A DNA stretch of 6,797 bases from Desulfocapsaceae bacterium (GTDB lineage Bacteria > Desulfobacterota > Desulfobulbia > Desulfobulbales > Desulfocapsaceae), in assembly GCA_029934775.1 (NCBI GenBank), contig JAOZLO010000155.1, positions 1 to 6,797 on the forward strand. Direction: 5' to 3'. Made by a program: the position numbers and the translations under genes. Within the stretch, counting starts at the first letter, position 1. Each line of letters opens with the position of its first letter. Under the pieces are notes generated by a model, which saw only the letters and a program-made list of their open reading frames with translations, ran no database searches and was not told where the DNA came from. Positions 4,708-6,797 of the stretch are shown piece by piece.

Positions 4708-6725
4708 CCTATCTCAATCTCCAGGAGGCGAATCTTTTTAATACGGTCCCGCAACTCTGCTGCTTTTTCAAATGCAAGTTCTTTTGCCGCCTGATGCATC
4801 TGTTTCTCCAGGGAAACAATCTCTTTTTCCAGATCTTTCACACTGTTATATTCGGGTAACTCTTCGGCAACCTGCAAAAGTGTTTTCTGATAGTCATCAG
4901 CAACATACCCGGAATCATACAGATGCTGCTGCAGAGTGTTTTTCACTTTTGAAATAATGGTCCGAGGCTTGATACCATTTTTTTTGTTATACTCCTGCTG
5001 AATTTTCCGCCTTCTCTTGGTCTCATCAATGGTATACCGCATTGAACCGGTAATAACATCAGCATACATGATAACCAGCCCATCAACATTACGGGCTGCC
5101 CGTCCACAGGTCTGAATCAAAGATCTCTCAGAACGTAAAAAACCTTCTTTATCCGCATCAAGAATTGCAACCAGAGAGACCTCCGGTATATCCAGTCCCT
5201 CACGCAGAAGATTTATACCGATCAATACATTAAACTCGCCTTTTCTTAGCTCCCTTATCAATTCCACACGATCCAGAGTTTTGATATCAGAGTGCAGATA
5301 ACGTACTCTGATATCGAGTTTTTCATAATAATCAGTCAAATCTTCGGCCATACGTTTCGTCAGTGTTGTAACCAGAACAGCCTCACCACGTTCTGAACGA
5401 AGACGTATCTCTTCAAGCAGATCATCCACCTGGCTGGTTGCTGGCCTCACTACAATCCAAGGATCAAGAAGCCCGGTAGGACGAATTACCTGTTCTACAA
5501 CCTGACCTTCGACCTGGTCAAGCTCATATGGTCCTGGAGTTGCAGAAACATATACCACCTGATTTATCCGTTTTTCGAACTCATCAAAACGAAGCGGACG
5601 ATTATCCAGTGCCGACGGCAGACGAAAACCAAAGTCAACCAAGGTGGTTTTCCGCGACCGGTCGCCGTTATACATGCCATTAAGTTGCCCTATCCCTATA
5701 TGGCTTTCATCGAGAAACAGAAGGTAATCTTCCGGAAAATAGTCAAGTAAGTTAGGAGGAGGCACTCCTGGTGCTTTACCGGTCAAATGACGACTGTAGT
5801 TTTCGATTCCTGTGCAATAGCCCAATTCCTGTATCATTTCAAGATCAAACATTGTCCGCTGATCGAGCCGCTGTTCTTCCACGAGCCTGTTCGCATCCTG
5901 GAAATAATTGAGTCGATGCTGCAGCTCCTCTTTGATTGTCCTCATGGCAATCTGCAGTCGATCTTTTGACGTAACAAAATGGCTCCCGGGAAAAACAGTA
6001 TATTCCTCAAGCCGTTCAATAACAACACCCCTGAGAGGATCAACAACAGAAATTGATTCAAGGGTGTCTCCAAAAAATTCCAGCCGTACAGCTCTATCTT
6101 CCTCATGGACTGGAAAAATATCAATCACATCCCCCCGAACCCGAAAAGTGCCCCGGTGAAACGAAATATCATTTCTCTCATATTGCATGAAAACAAGCCT
6201 TCTCTGAACATCCTCCACGGGATACTCCCTGCCCAGCTCAAGAAACAGATGCATGTTCTTATATTCATCCGGAGAACCGAGTCCATATATACACGACACA
6301 GAAGCAACTATGAGGACATCTCTGCGCGTAAGCAGAGAACGGGTTGCGGAGTGACGCATTTTATCAATCGCGTCATTTATTGAGGAATCTTTCTCTATAT
6401 AGCTGTCGGATTGAGGGATATATGCTTCAGGCTGATAATAGTCATAGTAGGAAACAAAATACTCGACACCGTTATTTGGAAAAAGCTCTTTGAATTCACT
6501 GAAAAGTTGTGCTGCCAGTGTTTTATTTGGTGCAATCACCAGGGACGGACGTTGTACCTGCTGGATTACATTTGCTATTGTAAACGTTTTTCCGGACCCA
6601 GTGACACCAAGTAAAACCTGGCTCTTCACTCCATCTTCCACGCTTTTAACCAGCTTTTTTATTGCTTCAGGCTGATCACCCGAAGGGGTAAATGACGAAA
6701 CAAGTTGAAAAGGTGTATCCATCAT
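4704..6725 (-). CDS. uvrB: Excinuclease ABC subunit B (UvrB)
   Basis: UvrB is the damage-verifying helicase-like subunit of nucleotide excision repair; it is loaded by UvrA and recruits UvrC. Numbered from the ATG at 6725 (673 residues, as in E. coli), the P-loop GVTGSGKT is at 40-47. The beta-hairpin that clamps DNA starts with [12 protein letters not shown] at 93-104. Motif II is DESH at 339-342, motif III YVSATPG is at 392-398, and motif [11 protein letters not shown] is at 538-546. The C-terminal UVR domain that binds UvrC lies at about 629-664. All core elements are intact. After DESH the sequence is IGIGQ instead of the more usual VTxPQ, and motif VI has Cys where Ile is common. A GTG at 6743 could extend the frame by six residues but overlaps the AGGAG at 6736-6740, which fits the ATG at 6725 or the adjacent ATG at 6722. 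uvrB overlaps the acyltransferase gene by four bases. Confidence 0.98.
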   Translation of the reverse strand: MMDTPFQLVSSFTPSGDQPEAIKKLVKSVEDGVKSQVLLGVTGSGKTFTIANVIQQVQRPSLVIAPNKTLAAQLFSEFKELFPNNGVEYFVSYYDYYQPEAYIPQSDSYIEKDSSINDAIDKMRHSATRSLLTRRDVLIVASVSCIYGLGSPDEYKNMHLFLELGREYPVEDVQRRLVFMQYERNDISFHRGTFRVRGDVIDIFPVHEEDRAVRLEFFGDTLESISVVDPLRGVVIERLEEYTVFPGSHFVTSKDRLQIAMRTIKEELQHRLNYFQDANRLVEEQRLDQRTMFDLEMIQELGYCTGIENYSRHLTGKAPGVPPPNLLDYFPEDYLLFLDESHIGIGQLNGMYNGDRSRKTTLVDFGFRLPSALDNRPLRFDEFEKRINQVVYVSATPGPYELDQVEGQVVEQVIRPTGLLDPWIVVRPATSQVDDLLEEIRLRSERGEAVLVTTLTKRMAEDLTDYYEKLDIRVRYLHSDIKTLDRVELIRELRKGEFNVLIGINLLREGLDIPEVSLVAILDADKEGFLRSERSLIQTCGRAARNVDGLVIMYADVITGSMRYTIDETKRRRKIQQEYNKKNGIKPRTIISKVKNTLQQHLYDSGYVADDYQKTLLQVAEELPEYNSVKDLEKEIVSLEKQMHQAAKELAFEKAAELRDRIKKIRLLEIEIG

Positions 6726-6735
6726 ACGATTTTCA

Positions 6736-6740
6736 CTCCT
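6736..6740 (-). promoter_or_regulatory. Shine-Dalgarno AGGAG deciding the uvrB start
   Basis: AGGAG on the minus strand is ten bases before the ATG at 6725 and 13 before the ATG at 6722. The alternative GTG at 6743 overlaps this site and has only pyrimidine-rich sequence (GCCTCC) upstream, so it is the less likely start. Confidence 0.7.
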
Positions 6741-6748
6741 CACTAGGA

Positions 6749-6762
6749 GGCTGTCCGAGAAT
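6749..6762. repeat. Short motif shared with the argS upstream region (copy 2)
   Basis: GGCTGTCCGAGAAT matches the motif at 729-742 at 13 of 14 positions in the same orientation, again upstream of a minus-strand housekeeping gene. The similarity fades and then returns as TTTCAAAAA near the window edge. Confidence 0.4.
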
Positions 6763-6776
6763 AGGCATTTATTCTC
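6757..6776. promoter_or_regulatory. Inverted repeat upstream of uvrB, possible operator or hairpin
   Basis: GAGAATA (6757-6763) and TATTCTC (6770-6776) are perfect complements around a 6-base spacer, centred about 40 bases before the uvrB ATG. The position suits a repressor site or a leader stem-loop. It does not match the E. coli LexA box (CTGT-N8-ACAG) or the Gram-positive GAAC/GTTC form. It could equally be the terminator stem of a gene beyond the window edge. Confidence 0.4.
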
Positions 6777-6797
6777 AAATCAAGGTTTTTCAAAAAA

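Noticed and set aside
6740..6797. LexA box upstream of uvrB
   Set aside because: A CTGT half-site occurs at 6751 but no ACAG lies at the needed spacing; the GAAC/GTTC form is also absent.

Overview
The window looks like a chromosomal housekeeping segment from an anaerobic Desulfobacterota, probably a sulfate- or sulfur-metabolising member of the Desulfobulbales. This rests on three things: a 61-residue two-cluster ferredoxin with an aspartate in place of one cluster-I cysteine (the Desulfovibrio africanus ferredoxin III pattern), a CobB/CbiA-family amidotransferase with motifs I associate with DsrN of dissimilatory sulfur metabolism, and a DUF374-type acyltransferase. Base composition is moderate and even. 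No transposase, phage gene, CRISPR array, tRNA or rRNA is visible.

Layout from left to right: the 5' part of argS (minus strand, cut by the window edge); a roughly 350 bp gap with no convincing gene but with a short inverted-repeat element of a type I regard as dispersed; a four-helix membrane protein of unknown function with a TTG start; a strong terminator hairpin; a ferredoxin; a roughly 380 bp gap with upstream signals for two divergent genes; a small plus-strand protein with a CxC...CxxC cysteine set; and a CobB/DsrN-like gene converging on it with overlapping stop codons. Then comes a very large imperfect palindrome of about 180 bp, followed by an acyltransferase translationally coupled (ATGA) to uvrB. 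The window ends just upstream of uvrB.

uvrB and the acyltransferase almost certainly share an mRNA; the palindrome begins 12 bases after the acyltransferase stop and separates that pair from the CobB-like gene. The ferredoxin seems to form its own short transcript, although its terminator abuts the ribosome binding site of the membrane protein, so that gene depends on read-through or a promoter inside the hairpin region. The 115-residue protein is the only plus-strand gene and has its own likely promoter.

No obviously new multi-gene system is present. The features most worth following up are the long palindrome at 3844-4023, the Asp14 ferredoxin, the probable siroheme-amidating role of the CobB-like protein, and the two uncharacterised small proteins.
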